Origin: Isoetes taiwanensis
Lineage: Eukaryota > Streptophyta > Lycopodiopsida > Isoetales > Isoetaceae
Assembly: GCA_021234155.1 (NCBI GenBank)
Contig: JAJEKV010000034.1
Coordinates: 11,248,697-11,312,696 of the forward strand
DNA length: 64,000 bases
Reading direction: 5' to 3'
A model generated the notes under the pieces. That model saw only the letters and a program-made list of their open reading frames with translations, ran no database searches and was not told the origin of the DNA. The position numbers were made by a program, and so were the translations under genes. Shown here in pieces: positions 1 through 10,804 of this stretch; the stretch's first letter is position 1; every line of letters begins with the position of its first letter.

Positions 1-262
1 GTATTCTCACAAAAAAGTACCTTATGGTAATATGGGGATAACTTGTTATGCTTGTGTACATTGGATACATCAGCTTTTTATCTTCTTTTCCTGCCCCGAA
101 AAAGGGGCGTTTCCTCCCAGGCTCTTGTGACAGATCTTGACGCCTGTTTGTGCTATACTTTTCCATTGTTCATCTAAGTTCCACTGATTTTCTTTTTAAC
201 TTTTATCCACATAAACATACATAGCTGCAGAATTTCACCTCTCAAAATTATTCTTAATGCAG
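1..262 (+). other. Intron of the ABC1K/beta-lactamase gene
   Basis: The first visible exon starts at 263 after an AG, in mid-domain, so this stretch is intronic. The first exons of the gene, with the N-terminus and the KxGQ motif expected of ABC1 kinases, lie upstream of the window. The stretch is T-rich and holds no other feature that I can see. Confidence 0.75.
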
Positions 263-3200
263 ATTGCTCAAGTCCATCATGCCCGCACTAAGGATGGCAT
301 GGAAGTCGTGGTCAAGGTTCAGCACAAAGGCATAAAAGAGTGCATTCTTCAGGTTTGTTAATTGAATTTGCTCAATGGACATGAAACTCCAGGTCATTGC
401 TTTCTTGCTAAATTTGCAGGATTTACAAAATGCTCGTAAGATAGTTGAGTGGATTGCATGGGCAGAACCGGATTATGACTTCAGCCCTGTGGTGGATGCT
501 TGGTGTACAGAAATTCCCAAGGAGTTGAATTTTAATATAGAGGCTGGTATGTACATAAGGATATTATGTCTAGCTATTTCTGCAGGATTTTTGCACAATC
601 TGCTTATATAATTTATGGCTAAAACTTATCTAGTTTGATTAGTTGATGTTTGTCAGCTGGAGCTGGTTTGTTAGTTATAAATGCCATAATGGAGGTGTTT
701 AATCTCAGGAACACTGAAGAGTTGGCTTCACTTAGAGAGAGGCCAGAATTTTGAACGTTTGTGTTTGGTCTCTTGGCCTTAGTTTGGAGAATCGTCATGA
801 CCAGGACAAGAAAGTTATGTCCCTTAAGTGCTTTTCGATACATAAATTCTCGGAAGAACTGATAGACAAGAGAGGGAAAGGGACCATAGGAAGCACAAGC
901 TTTGGGATCATAAAAGATTTAAGCATCTTTCAGGTGATCTTCATGGATAAAAGTTTAAAATGTGGTGGCACCATTGAGGCTGAGAGCTTACATGGCTGAA
1001 TGATGCCTTGGTTGGTGCCGTCCAGTAGGTGTGGGAAATTGTGGATAATGGGCAGAAGCCTGGTCCACCACTCTCAAAATTTCCATGCAGAAGTTATTGA
1101 TGAAACATTAACTGTTGGTGTTGTGGTTTTTCTGAGGAGACAGTAAAATCTTTTCCTTTTAATTCATGATTTAGGGGCAAGTAAAGAAAGCGTTTTTTTG
1201 TATTGAACAGAACCTAAAAATCCCACCTAAGATATCCTCAGTCAATGTGCTTGGCTTGAAGAGAGGGGACTCTAAATTGTCCCAAAGAAATCCACAGATA
1301 AAGAAAAATATCGAAGTATCCTGGCGCCCTGAAATCTGTTCTCCTAAATGGTTCTGCAAGGAACTCTTGCGAGAATGTGTGTGCAACAGATTCAGAGCAT
1401 TTCCTAATTGGATCCACTCATCTACATTTGGAAGCGTTTGGAGGAGCCAATGTAGTGAGCGGGCTCGGGGGTCCAGTTGAACACCAGTATTATTGATCAA
1501 CAACTGGCCAACCAAGACCCCTCATTGCGCCCATGGAGTAGCAAGAAGATGAGAGAGAGAAGAAGAGAGCAAAGAGGGCAAAAGAAAAACTCTTGAAACC
1601 TGTTCGAGTTTATTCTAACCACATGAAACTAGAGTTATTTAGAACATTCAAACTATGTTTATGCTGCTTCTTACCAAAATATATTTTGTTCCTCTGGCTT
1701 CCTCTGGAATGTCTTTATGTATATTGTTGATTCTTTGATTAATATAACTTCCGTATGTTGTGGGAATCTTCCACTTCTCCTTTTTATGCTAATGTTGCAG
1801 ATAACACGCGTAAAGTTTCACAAAATCTTTGTTCATGGAGAAAGCAGACAAATGTTTCCGCTCTTGATCAGGTGGATGTACTTGTGCCTGATGTGCTCCA
1901 GGTTTGTATCCTTAGTTTCTTTTTCTAGTTAGAGCTTAAGCCTCTCTCATGACCACGATGTTACTATGACCCAGTCATCAGAGAAAGTGCTTGTGCTGGA
2001 ATATATGGATGGTATCCGGATTAGCGATTTGGCCAGCTTGGATAAGTTAGGTGTGGATAAGCAAGCCCTTATAGAAACAATCACACGTGCTTATGCTCAT
2101 CAAATATATGTAGATGGCTTCTTTAATGCTGACCCACATCCTGGTATGCTCATTTCTTTGTCTATTTTCTAGACCATCACTTATAAAAATATCATCTTAT
2201 TTCAGGTAACTTCTTGGTAAAAAGAGAAGCACCCTTTCATCCTGTTCTGCTAGATTTTGGGTTGACAAAATCGTTAGGAGCATCAATGAAACAAGCTTTT
2301 GCCAAGATGCTTTTATCATGTGCTGAGGTGATTAACCAATCCACTCATTTCTGCTGCTTGAAATTATTTTTGTACCTGTGCTGAGTTAAACCAGTTGGAT
2401 GACTAGAACAAAGCATGTTGTCTTCCTCATCCACTCTATTATTGATAATGCTCCTCTGTTGAGAATTTCCTGTTGGTATTGAGAAGTATCAAGTGTTGCA
2501 TAAAATTGGGACCAATAAGGAACGAACACACATATATGATGCAAGGAAAAAATTGAAATAAAAGTGGAGAACATATTGTCATTCTGTACATATTGTAATA
2601 ATACAGGCGGCAGTTTGTCACGTCAGTTGCAAGGACCAACGAAGTACATGAAATAATTTGTCACCATGATGACATGGAGAATCTTATATTTTTCATTATG
2701 TGCTTAGCTGATCTTTTCAGAAGATCAACCACACTCATGGGGAACTTCTATCTGTGCATAAAAACTTCTGCCTGAGATGTTAAGAATGTTCTATTGTCAT
2801 GGTAAACGCCATCTTTCATCTTGTGAATATTTTGGCCCTTGTGGCTGATGTAATAACCTGCATTTTAAAAACTGCTCTGAATGAGGATGGAGTCATTCAA
2901 GTCGCCCAACCCTCCAGTTGCATAGTGAAGATGTACCAGCTAGGATTCTTATCATTCATAAACCTTGGCAAAGTGATGAAACAGTGTTGCTTTTTTGTTA
3001 CAAAACCATTCAGTCTTCATTGTCACCAAATCATTACCATTCATCCAAATCCACTGTGTAATTAGCTGGTCTTGGCTTTGAGTAGGAGAGGATCTAATTA
3101 TTCTTTACCATAGCTCTCCAGTTTGCTATGTTTGGTGAGCTATATGTAGGCCGTGTTTATAAAGACACTTGTAAGTGTTTGCAGCTTATGGATTGTATAA

Positions 3201-6064
3201 AATGAAGAGTTGAAATAACTATATTTTCTGCAGGCTTTAGACTTCCTAGAACAGTTTCTTTTGCCTACCTTTTCAAATTGTCGCTTTGCATGTTTTCCCT
3301 AAATGTTTTTGTTCTTATTACCTGCAGGGTGATTATGCGGCATTATTATCTGCCTTTTCTGAGATGGGGGTAGAGCTGCATATTGACATGCCAGAAGAAG
3401 CAATGAAGCTTATAGGCATGTTTTTCCGTCGTTCTATGCCTGCCAAGGAAAGTCGGGTGAGTCTTGAGTTCAAAGGGAGTTCTGGATAAGAATTATTTGA
3501 ATCATATCATTTACATAGACAATTTGAAGTTCCTGTTCAACATTATGTTTGTACCCTTTTTCAAGGATGCAATATTAAATAGCATAATGCACTTTCAGGA
3601 GAATTTCAAATCAATTGTGAAGGAGAAAAATGAACAGGTAAAACGTATCAAGGATAAAATGCAAGAAGAAAACAAAGGGAAGGACTTTTACCGCAAGCCT
3701 GTATGTCCAAGACAAGCTTCCAGATATTTTGAACGCTACCAAGTGATGGAGAAAAGCATGCTGATATACTTTTAGCATGCAGATTGATGGCTTTCCAAGT
3801 GATGCAGTTTTCTTTGTGAGGGTGCTGGAACTGTTACGAGGTGAGCCTCCCATATGTAGCTGAAGAATAAACTGCACATGAAAAAAATGTGAATTGAGAC
3901 AGTTTATTCTGGTTAGGTATTTCTGCAATGTTGGACACAGAGGTTGCCTATATTGAAGTAATGCGGCCATATGCAGAGGCTGCATTATGGAGGTCTGGAA
4001 TTGATAGTATTTTGCACGATTTGCCTCTCTCTTTCTGATCTTCACATCTTTCTGATGATTATCTCCCGTTTTTGTTTGCAGCGATAATGTTTTGGATAAG
4101 GTGGGCCATACTTTGAACAGTTGTTGGATATGGAACACACCTGTTCAGTCTGAGTTAGAAGAGAAATTGCGGCATTTGCTACTAAAAATGGGTCATGAAC
4201 AGCGTATCCTTGGAATTCAGGTCTACAACTTCCAAAGCTTGTGAAGAATTTGGTTTTGAATTAATATTGGCAAAATTTATACTTTTTCTTTGATTGTTTT
4301 GGAGCATATTTGGATAGGAAGTTTCTCTGATGTAACTGTTGGACATCTATCACAGGTTTGTGTATATAAAGATGGCCATGTGGTTATTGACACAGCTGCA
4401 GGTGTTCTGGGTAAACTTGATCCGAGACCTGTTCAACCAGACAGCCTGTTTCCTGTATTTTCTGTAACTAAGGGTGTGACAGCAGGTCTTGTACACTGGC
4501 TCGCAGATCGTGGGTAAGAAACTTGCTTAGTCAATATTTTTAAATGTAGGAAGTTGCTACTGATGGCATCAACATGCAATAGTCATATACTGATTTTAAT
4601 CATATTGAGGTATTTAGAGAGAAGGGTGCTCTGCAATGCCAAAAAGGGTGGTTGTCTTGATATGAGATTTCATTTTGTTCCAGGAAGCTTTCCTTAACAG
4701 ACAAGGTAGGAGACTTGTGGCCAGAATTTGCAGTCAACGGGAAAGATAACTGCACGGTATATGCAAATTCTTTGATATCTACAATATTAAATCTTCTTAC
4801 ATGCATGCTTTTCAGCTATCCTCCTTAATTGCTCTCTTGCATTCAACAATCAGGTAGCTCATGTTCTTAATCATACAGCTGGATTGCACAATGGATTACT
4901 TGATGTTTTTAAAGACGACCCTTTGCTTATGTGCAAATGGAATGATATGTTGGCATACATGGAAACTGCTACTCCAGAATCAATCCCTGGCATAAAGCAG
5001 GAATATCATGCATTTTCTTTTGGTTGGCTATGTGGCGGCATAATCGAGGTAACTTGGCTAATTTCTCTGTGGAATTTACTTTCCTTTGTTCACGACTTCA
5101 AAATTTCAGAAAGCCACAGGAAGATCCTTTCAACAAGTATTAGAGGAAGCATTTGTTCAACCCTTAGGCGTCAGCGGGGAATTTTACATTGGTATCCCCC
5201 CGGGTAAGTCACATGGCATGTGCAATGCCTTTTGAATAAAATTTTATGCAGTTTCATTCACACGATCCCTCTAATTTGCCAGGGGTTGAATCCCGTCTGG
5301 CATCACTCACTTTGGATGTAGAAGACTTGGCATTACCTGTTCAAAATGATGCATCAGAAGAGCCATTGTCAGCTACTCAAGTTAATGGATCAGCATCTGC
5401 CATATTATCTAACATAATGTCACGAGATGACACATTGGAATTGATCAAAACATTGCCAATACTTTTCAGCACACTTTTTGTTCGTCGTGCTGTCATACCA
5501 GCTGCAAATGGACATTTTTCTGCAAGAGCGCTTGCACTCTATTATTTAATGCTCGGAAGAGGTGGATCAATCCCCATAACAAAGATTCCAAGTGAACCTC
5601 CTTTAGGAAGTCATCCGCATTTCCCACAGAAGAGCAAAGTGACTGGAAGGAAGAAATCGAGTTCTTGGAATTGTGTGGGCATGAAGGCACACAGAGATGA
5701 AGTGGATGAACCAGTGACGGAGAAGAGGGGAAGGGCACAGATTTTTCGAAGCACTGATATTCATGATTCATTTCTTGGGTTTGGGAAACACAAAGAACAA
5801 GTGCAAGCTTCAGGAAGATTCGGGCTTGGTTTTCAAAGACTTGAATCAATCAACACAGAAAAGAAAGCAACGATTCCCTTTGGGCATTCTGGTGTAGGAG
5901 GCTCCACAGCTTTCTGTGATCCAGAAAATGATATTGCTGTCGCGATTACTGTAAATAAAATGTCTCGTGGGCAAGTGACAGCGGAAATTGTTCAGCTAGT
6001 GTATTCCGAGTTGGGCCTGCCTTGTCCATCTCAATATTCCAAGATAGGAGGCATCCTTCCATAG
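263..6064 (+). CDS. ABC1 atypical kinase fused to class C beta-lactamase-like domain (3' 15 exons)
   Basis: This is a partial gene whose 5' exons are outside the window. Exons by GT-AG splicing and frame: 263-352, 420-546, 1801-1901, 1975-2143, 2206-2327, 3328-3456, 3599-3700, 3783-3840, 3917-3992, 4082-4220, 4356-4513, 4684-4756, 4854-5048, 5110-5203, 5283-6064. They join in frame to 804 residues plus TAG. Residues 1-230 carry ABC1/UbiB kinase marks: VVVKVQ with the ATP-binding Lys (K18), catalytic-loop DPHPGN (159-164) and DFG (179-181). Residues about 372-804 are a serine beta-lactamase-like domain: SVTK (S407-K410), YHAF at Y499 (the Asn of YxN is absent) and a terminal HSG box (746-748) in place of KTG. 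The order matches the plant ABC1-plus-beta-lactamase protein (Arabidopsis AT5G24810 type). Kinase and esterase/peptidase roles are family knowledge; substrates are unknown. No frameshift is visible, so it is probably functional. Confidence 0.93.
547..1800 (+). other. Long intron of the ABC1K gene
   Basis: Intron between the exons ending 546 and starting 1801, with GTATGT donor and TTGCAG acceptor. It contains some open frames, for example minus strand 1171-1515, but none shows a recognisable domain or splice signals. Nothing else is seen. Confidence 0.8.
2328..3327 (+). other. Long intron of the ABC1K gene
   Basis: Intron between the exon ending in a Glu codon at 2327 and the exon starting GGT GAT TAT at 3328 (acceptor CCTGCAG). 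Phase is kept on both sides. It contains no recognisable element. Confidence 0.8.
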
Positions 6065-6693
6065 TCACCAATTGGGCTCTCAGATCCGCATTGTCAATTC
6101 TATGATTAAGCTGTCCGTTTTTTGTAATAGCTGGTCTCAATTCTATTTGAGTTGTGTGGTTCCTTCACAATTGACACACAATTTGATCAATTTCACAATT
6201 CATGGCTTCTGTTACTCTAGTGCAATGGAACCGTTGAAGGGAATGATCTATAACTTCGGCGTAATGCATGACTGATCCAAAGATCCACGATATAAATCTT
6301 ATACATGTGGTTAATATTCACGGGCCTAGTAGCTTTGCTAAATAATATGGCATTTCCTAAAGCTTTTCCACTCTTTCGATTACCTAGTAGACGTTACCAT
6401 CCTCTTTTTATACGAAGAGGAGGATAACCCTCCTCTTGAGATGATTATGGTAGATAACCCTCGAGGCCGGCGGGCCGAGAGAGTTATATGCATAATCATC
6501 GAGAGGGGAGAGTTAGCCTCCCTTAAACATCTGGTGGAGGCGATTATCACCATGGATCTGATAATCTCCTCAATCAGACTTGATAATCTCCTCAATGTGG
6601 ACTTGATAATCAGCGATGGATTATCAAAAATAACCTCCCCTGCCATGTTGATTTAATGGTGGAGATTGTTGCTATCAGATAATCGCACGACAC
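6065..6693. other. 3' flank of ABC1K gene; short degenerate repeats
   Basis: The 3' UTR is expected just after the TAG at 6062-6064, but no clear AATAAA stands out. Between about 6420 and 6650 there are short repeats built on GATAATCTCCTCAAT and GATAACCCTCCTC, some in tandem. They give spurious open frames on both strands. No gene is seen. Confidence 0.5.
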
Positions 6694-6791
6694 TAGATGT
6701 TTAAGAGATTTTTTACTCACGTAATAACAATCTTGGATATATTAGATGTTTAAGAGATTTTTTACTCACGTAATAACAATCTTGGATATAT
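6694..6791. repeat. 49-bp tandem duplication
   Basis: Two adjacent, essentially identical 49-bp copies, each beginning TAGATGTTTAAGAGATTTTT and ending CTTGGATATAT, start at 6694 and 6743. The near identity points to a recent duplication. A second small tandem repeat (AGAATGTTAAGCAAATGTGT, two copies plus a decayed third) lies at about 6975-7030. Confidence 0.9.
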
Positions 6792-7030
6792 TCTGCCTTC
6801 TAATGCAATCTTATTTGACACGTGGCAAATGTTTAATATTGGAATTGGTATTTGCTCGACATTCTGCTTGTATGTAACATTTTGTATACAAGAATGTCAT
6901 TTTAGGTGACATTCTCATCTTGGAACATTGCCGACGTGTGGTGTGAAAACCACTTACATTACATTCTGTGGGTAGAATGTTAAGCAAATGTGTAGAATGT
7001 TAAGCAAATGTGTAGAATATTGGGTAAATG

Positions 7031-7795
7031 TAAAAATAACTAAACATTCCTTAAAAGAATCATTGCCATGTGTCAACATATGATTAGACTAGAAGGCAGA
7101 ACGTAATGTAAGTCGTTTTTACGAAGGCTAGAAGGCTGGAGAGAGTCAAGCCGATTATGCATCAAGATAATGGGCAACTTTGGCAGCACCTATGCATCAA
7201 GATAATGGCAATGGATATGGCAAGCTTTTTTTTCCGCAACAGGGGCAAATACAAAAGGATTTTTGAAAAGCAAAAAAACAAGACCTCTAGAGGGATGTAC
7301 AACATGGTATTTGCAAATACGAGCTTATGGAGATAGTAATAAGTTTATTCCGTCTATCTTTTCAGGTTCAGCTTCTTGCAGAGCGTTATTAGGGCATTTA
7401 AGAACTGCCATAGTCATCAATGCAAGTAAATTTTGGCTTGTTTTGCTAGAATTAGAAAAGTGCAGAAACAAAAAAATAGATCAATCTGGCAGACCCTTCA
7501 TTGTAGATCAATCGGCTAAGAGAATCCATTTCCGCAATAAAATTCTTCATGCCTCGCCCCTGTTTCTTGCTCTCCAAATCTTAAGAAAGAACTGACTTCG
7601 ATTGGTGCTCCAGGTAGCCATCGCCATACCTCACACCCTGTTGCCGATAAAATTGAAAAAAAAAGGGCCATTTTCGCAGAATAATTGGTGGATATGCCAA
7701 CATATCAGAATAACTCGTACTTTGTTTCCACATTAAGGGAATGTTTGTTCTGGGGTGCCAGGCATGCCAGCATATCATGGTAACGTCTGGTAACG
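7031..7795. other. No gene recognised
   Basis: AT-rich sequence with no convincing coding frame. Near 7690-7790 two related direct copies of ATGCCARCATATCA lie about 65 bp apart and lead into the hairpin cluster that follows. Confidence 0.4.
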
Positions 7796-7895
7796 TCAAG
7801 GTAAGTGGATGAGCATTCCGTCATTTTCTTGATTCATTCTTCTCCAAAATGACAAATGGGTTCAGCAAACCTGCAGAATCCGGTGAGAAGCTTAC

Positions 7896-8034
7896 CTTGA
7901 CGTCATAGAACGGAATGGGGTCAGCCATTCTTGCTTCCCCTTGACCTGCAGAATCCGGGAGCGTCGTGCCCGGATTCTGCAGGTCAGGGGGAAGCAAGAA
8001 TGGCTGACCCCATTCCGTTCTACATCACGTCAAG
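7896..8034. repeat. Long near-perfect inverted repeat (hairpin), arms about 64 bp
   Basis: The left arm 7896-7959 and right arm 7969-8034 are reverse complements with only a few mismatches or indels near the ends and a 9-base loop. The core of each arm contains ATGGGGTCAGCCATTCTTGC and GACCTGCAGAATCCGGG. A shorter inverted pair (TCAAGGTAAG at about 7796, CTTACCTTGA at 7891) nests next to it. The transcript would fold into a foldback like a MITE or a young miRNA/siRNA precursor. Confidence 0.85.
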
Positions 8035-8137
8035 CAAAGTAGATGAGGGTTCTTGAAAAATCTTGAGCCATTCTAATCAAGAATGGCAAATGGCCTTGCA
8101 GAAACTGGTAGAATCCGGTTTCTCTTTGCTTGACGTT

Positions 8138-8264
8138 GGAGAACAAAATGGGGTCAGCCATTCTTGCTGCCCCATGACCTGCAGAATCAGGTCGCGTCTC
8201 AACGGCGCTCCCTGATTCTGCAGGTTATGGGGGCAGCAAGAATGGCTTCTCCCATTCCGTTCTC
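8138..8264. repeat. Second inverted repeat related to the 7.9-kb hairpin
   Basis: The left arm (about 8138-8189, GGGGTCAGCCATTCTTGC then GCAGAATCAGG) pairs with the right arm (about 8210-8264, CCTGATTCTGCAGGTTATGG then GCAAGAATGGC). Identity between arms is lower than in the first hairpin. The same core words occur in both hairpins, so they are copies of one foldback family. Confidence 0.75.
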
Positions 8265-8379
8265 CATTACATATGGTAAACGATGTCAGCTAAACAGACA
8301 TTCTTTTGTACATCAAGGTAAGTGGGTATCTTGTCAATTTATGGATCATCCTTATCCAAAAAATCGGAAATGGATTCTT

Positions 8380-8965
8380 GCCGGACCATTCTTATCCAGA
8401 AAATCGGGAGAATCAAGCCATCTTACCTTGATGTCGTGGAAGAGGAATGTGTCCGACATTCTTGCAACCCCCCCCCCGACCATCCTTATCCAGAAAATCG
8501 GGAGCATCAAGCCATCTTACCTTGAGGGTGTGGAAGAGGAAGGAATCCTGCATTCTTGCCAGTCCCTCCCCCTCGTGACTTGCTTGCACCGAACGGACCA
8601 TGGTGGACATGTATCAACATAAAGTTCTACTACATTGGGATTCATAATTAATATAATCCCTAGCAACTCCCTTCAAAAAATGACATCCAAGGCAAGATTA
8701 TCATAATCAAGCCATCTCACCTTGATGTCGTGGAAGAGGAAGAAGTCCGGCATTCTTGCCAGCCCTCCTGACCATCCTTATCCAGAAAATCGGGAGAATG
8801 AAGCCATCTTACCTTGACGTCGTGGAAGAGGAAGGGATCTGACATTTTTGCCAACACATATCCCCCTCTTCCCCCTCCCCAATCCTTATCTAGAAAATTG
8901 GGAGAATCAAGCCATCTTACCTTGACGTCGTGGAAGAGGAAGGGGTCCAACATTCTTGCCAGCCC
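8380..8965. repeat. Five direct copies of a roughly 75-100-bp unit
   Basis: Each unit reads TTATCCAGAAAATCGGGAGA, then CAAGCCATCTTACCTTGA, then GTCGTGGAAGAGGAAGG and CATTCTTGCCA. Copies centre near 8425, 8515, 8715, 8810 and 8915. Between the second and third copies a SINE fragment is inserted (8580-8690). The unit end CTTACCTTGA is the same word that closes the nested hairpin at 7891, so these belong to the same repeat family. Confidence 0.8.
8580..8690 (-). mobile_element. SINE body fragment (tRNA head missing)
   Basis: Matches the body of the two fuller SINE copies at 8969-9240 and 9352-9600 (shared words CCGAACGGACCAT, AAGTTCTACTAC, CCTAGCAACTCCCTTCA). It stops before the promoter boxes. 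It is a truncated third copy. Confidence 0.6.
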
Positions 8966-8968
8966 ACC

Positions 8969-9240
8969 CGACTTACTTGTGCCGAACGGACCATAGTGGA
9001 GATGTATCAAACATAAAGTTCTACTACGTTGGTGTTCATCATTAATATAACCCCTAGCAACTCCCTTCACGAAATGACACCTAAGGTAAAGTTTAAATCC
9101 CTGACCAAAGTGCACAAATCTTAGACATCACTAGGTCTATACCAACTCGCCATATATCCGTTGACTAAAACGTTTATGGTGCATGCACACTTTGTAGATA
9201 GGATTCAATCTTGCCTTAGGAAATTAGGCACCATAACGCT
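8969..9240 (-). mobile_element. tRNA-derived SINE, copy 1
   Basis: On the minus strand an A-box-like word (TGGCGAGTTGGTATAG, plus 9137-9152) is followed about 45 bases later by a decayed B box (GGGATTTAAAC, plus 9091-9101). A body shared with the copy at 9352-9600 comes next. Upstream of the A box is a further shared block with another B-box-like word. The A-to-B spacing and order are those of a tRNA-derived pol III promoter. Confidence 0.6.
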
Positions 9241-9351
9241 TCGTTACAACGGTCGATCCATGGTTCCATTAAATTTTTAGTGCTTGTTAGGATCCATATC
9301 AAGGAAGTCACCAGACAGTTAAGACTGGTAGACACCTCATTATCCTATCCA

Positions 9352-9600
9352 GATGGGGTTGCGCCGAATGGACCATAGTGGACATGTATCACCAGAAAGT
9401 TCTACTACGTCGGGGTTCATCATTAATATAACCCCTAGCAACTTCCTTCAAGAAATGGCATCACAAAGTTTGAACCCCTGGCCAAAGTGCGCAAATCTTA
9501 GGCATCCCTATGCCTATACCAACTGGCCACACATCTGTTACACTTTGTAGGTAAGATTTAATCCCATCTTAGGAAGTTAGACACCATAGCGCTTAGGGGT
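9352..9600 (-). mobile_element. tRNA-derived SINE, copy 2 (best preserved promoter)
   Basis: Read on the minus strand, TGTGGCCAGTTGGTATAGGC (A box, plus about 9511-9530) and GGGGTTCAAAC (B box, plus 9468-9478) are 40-45 bases apart, as in tRNA genes and tRNA-derived SINEs. The roughly 110-bp body down to plus 9352 is shared with the other copies. A block of about 45 bp before the A box (plus 9547-9593) recurs in copy 1. No cloverleaf-competent tRNA is formed, so this is a SINE and not a tRNA gene. Confidence 0.65.
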
Positions 9601-9774
9601 GGGGTTATGGGATGAATAATTTTGGCTTTGAAGGGCATCCCATTGAAGTGGAGAACTTTACAATAAAGATATGCAAAGGTTTGTGTAAAAGACATTGTTT
9701 TTATTTTGTGTAGGCGAGATTCTACGTGGACAATTTTTATATCTACCTCTTATTTAACTATACAAGAAACTTAT

Positions 9775-9796
9775 CGCGGCGGCCAAGGCCGCCGCG
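9775..9796. repeat. Perfect GC-rich palindrome
   Basis: CGCGGCGGCC, then AA, then GGCCGCCGCG: 10-bp perfect arms with a 2-base centre in an otherwise AT-rich setting. It resembles the palindrome family further on in general design but not in sequence. Confidence 0.85.
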
Positions 9797-10804
9797 AACG
9801 TTTTTCTTCCCCAACTCGTCTATACATGCTAGAACATGCAGAATTTGAACCTGCATTTTTTTTTTCCTTGTGTTCAGTGCCCGCACGATAGAAGAATATT
9901 GACCATAACGACTCGTAACCATCATTCAATTAAATTGGGATTATGTCTATTCCAAAATCGCGCCGTATAAGCATTTTATTGACCATTATATTGAATTAAC
10001 CACACTTTTGCACTGTGTTCATTTTCGGGCTGGGAATATGCATTTTATGTGAAAATGCAAAGGCATTCAAATATTCGATGCAAATGACCCATATTATGAC
10101 AGAATGTAGGCAGTTGAAAAAGCAGGAAATTGCCTATTAATTCGCACATTCACGGACGACAACGAAATCTAAACAATGAAATTGTAAAGCTTTACGAGTA
10201 AATAACAACAAGCAAGTTGCTACAAAACAGAGATTTTAAATGGTTCAAATCACGGTTTTGCAAAATAACGCATTACAATAGAACATAAACTACAAAACTA
10301 ATCGATTCATCGTCCTCTCGGCGCCGCAGCGGTCCCGAGATCCCGCCGATCATGAACAAACCATGCTCGGATTCCATATAAGATGGATTACAACATCAAA
10401 GGGATCGGGATAGAAGCGGGCCGGATTCATAGCAACGACATCAAGCCAGTCCCGAAGGTCTATTTCTAGCTTCGCGGCACCGCAGAGGTCCGCATGGTTC
10501 ATCTTGCGGGTAATAGAATGTGCCATAATAACAAGGAGAAGGCGGAGACCGGGCGATTCGGGGGCTATTTCATGCATACCTATTTATACACACCAAAATT
10601 ATTGACAAGTATATACCTACAAATTATTGCAAGTATAACAAACCGTATACATAATATAAAAAATAATACGCATACCTGAAACCAATAATGCTGATAAAAG
10701 AACACAATATATATTCAAAACCTTTCGTGATAAAGTATATTTCATATTCAAAACTTTTTGGAAAGTGTATTTCCTGTATACATATATATCAAAAAGTTCC
10801 CTTT
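9797..10804. other. Mostly no gene; weak minus-strand coding remnant at 10350-10577
   Basis: The AT-rich 9.8-10.3 kb part is empty. At 10350-10577 a minus-strand frame of 75 codons includes LRDWLDVVAMNPARFYPDPF. It looks more protein-like than chance but has no family I recognise. It lies just past the stop of the HAD pseudogene. 10600-10800 is AT-rich and empty. Confidence 0.3.

Noticed and set aside
1171-1515. 114-codon minus-strand frame in an ABC1K intron
   Set aside because: Looks somewhat protein-like but has no recognisable domain, and the opposite strand is also open. Possibly an old insertion, not supported as a gene.
3611-4138. 175-codon minus-strand frame
   Set aside because: It runs across several exons and introns of the ABC1K gene on the other strand and shows no domain.
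5493-5849. 118-codon minus-strand frame
   Set aside because: It is antisense to the last exon of the ABC1K gene, whose frame and motifs are well supported.
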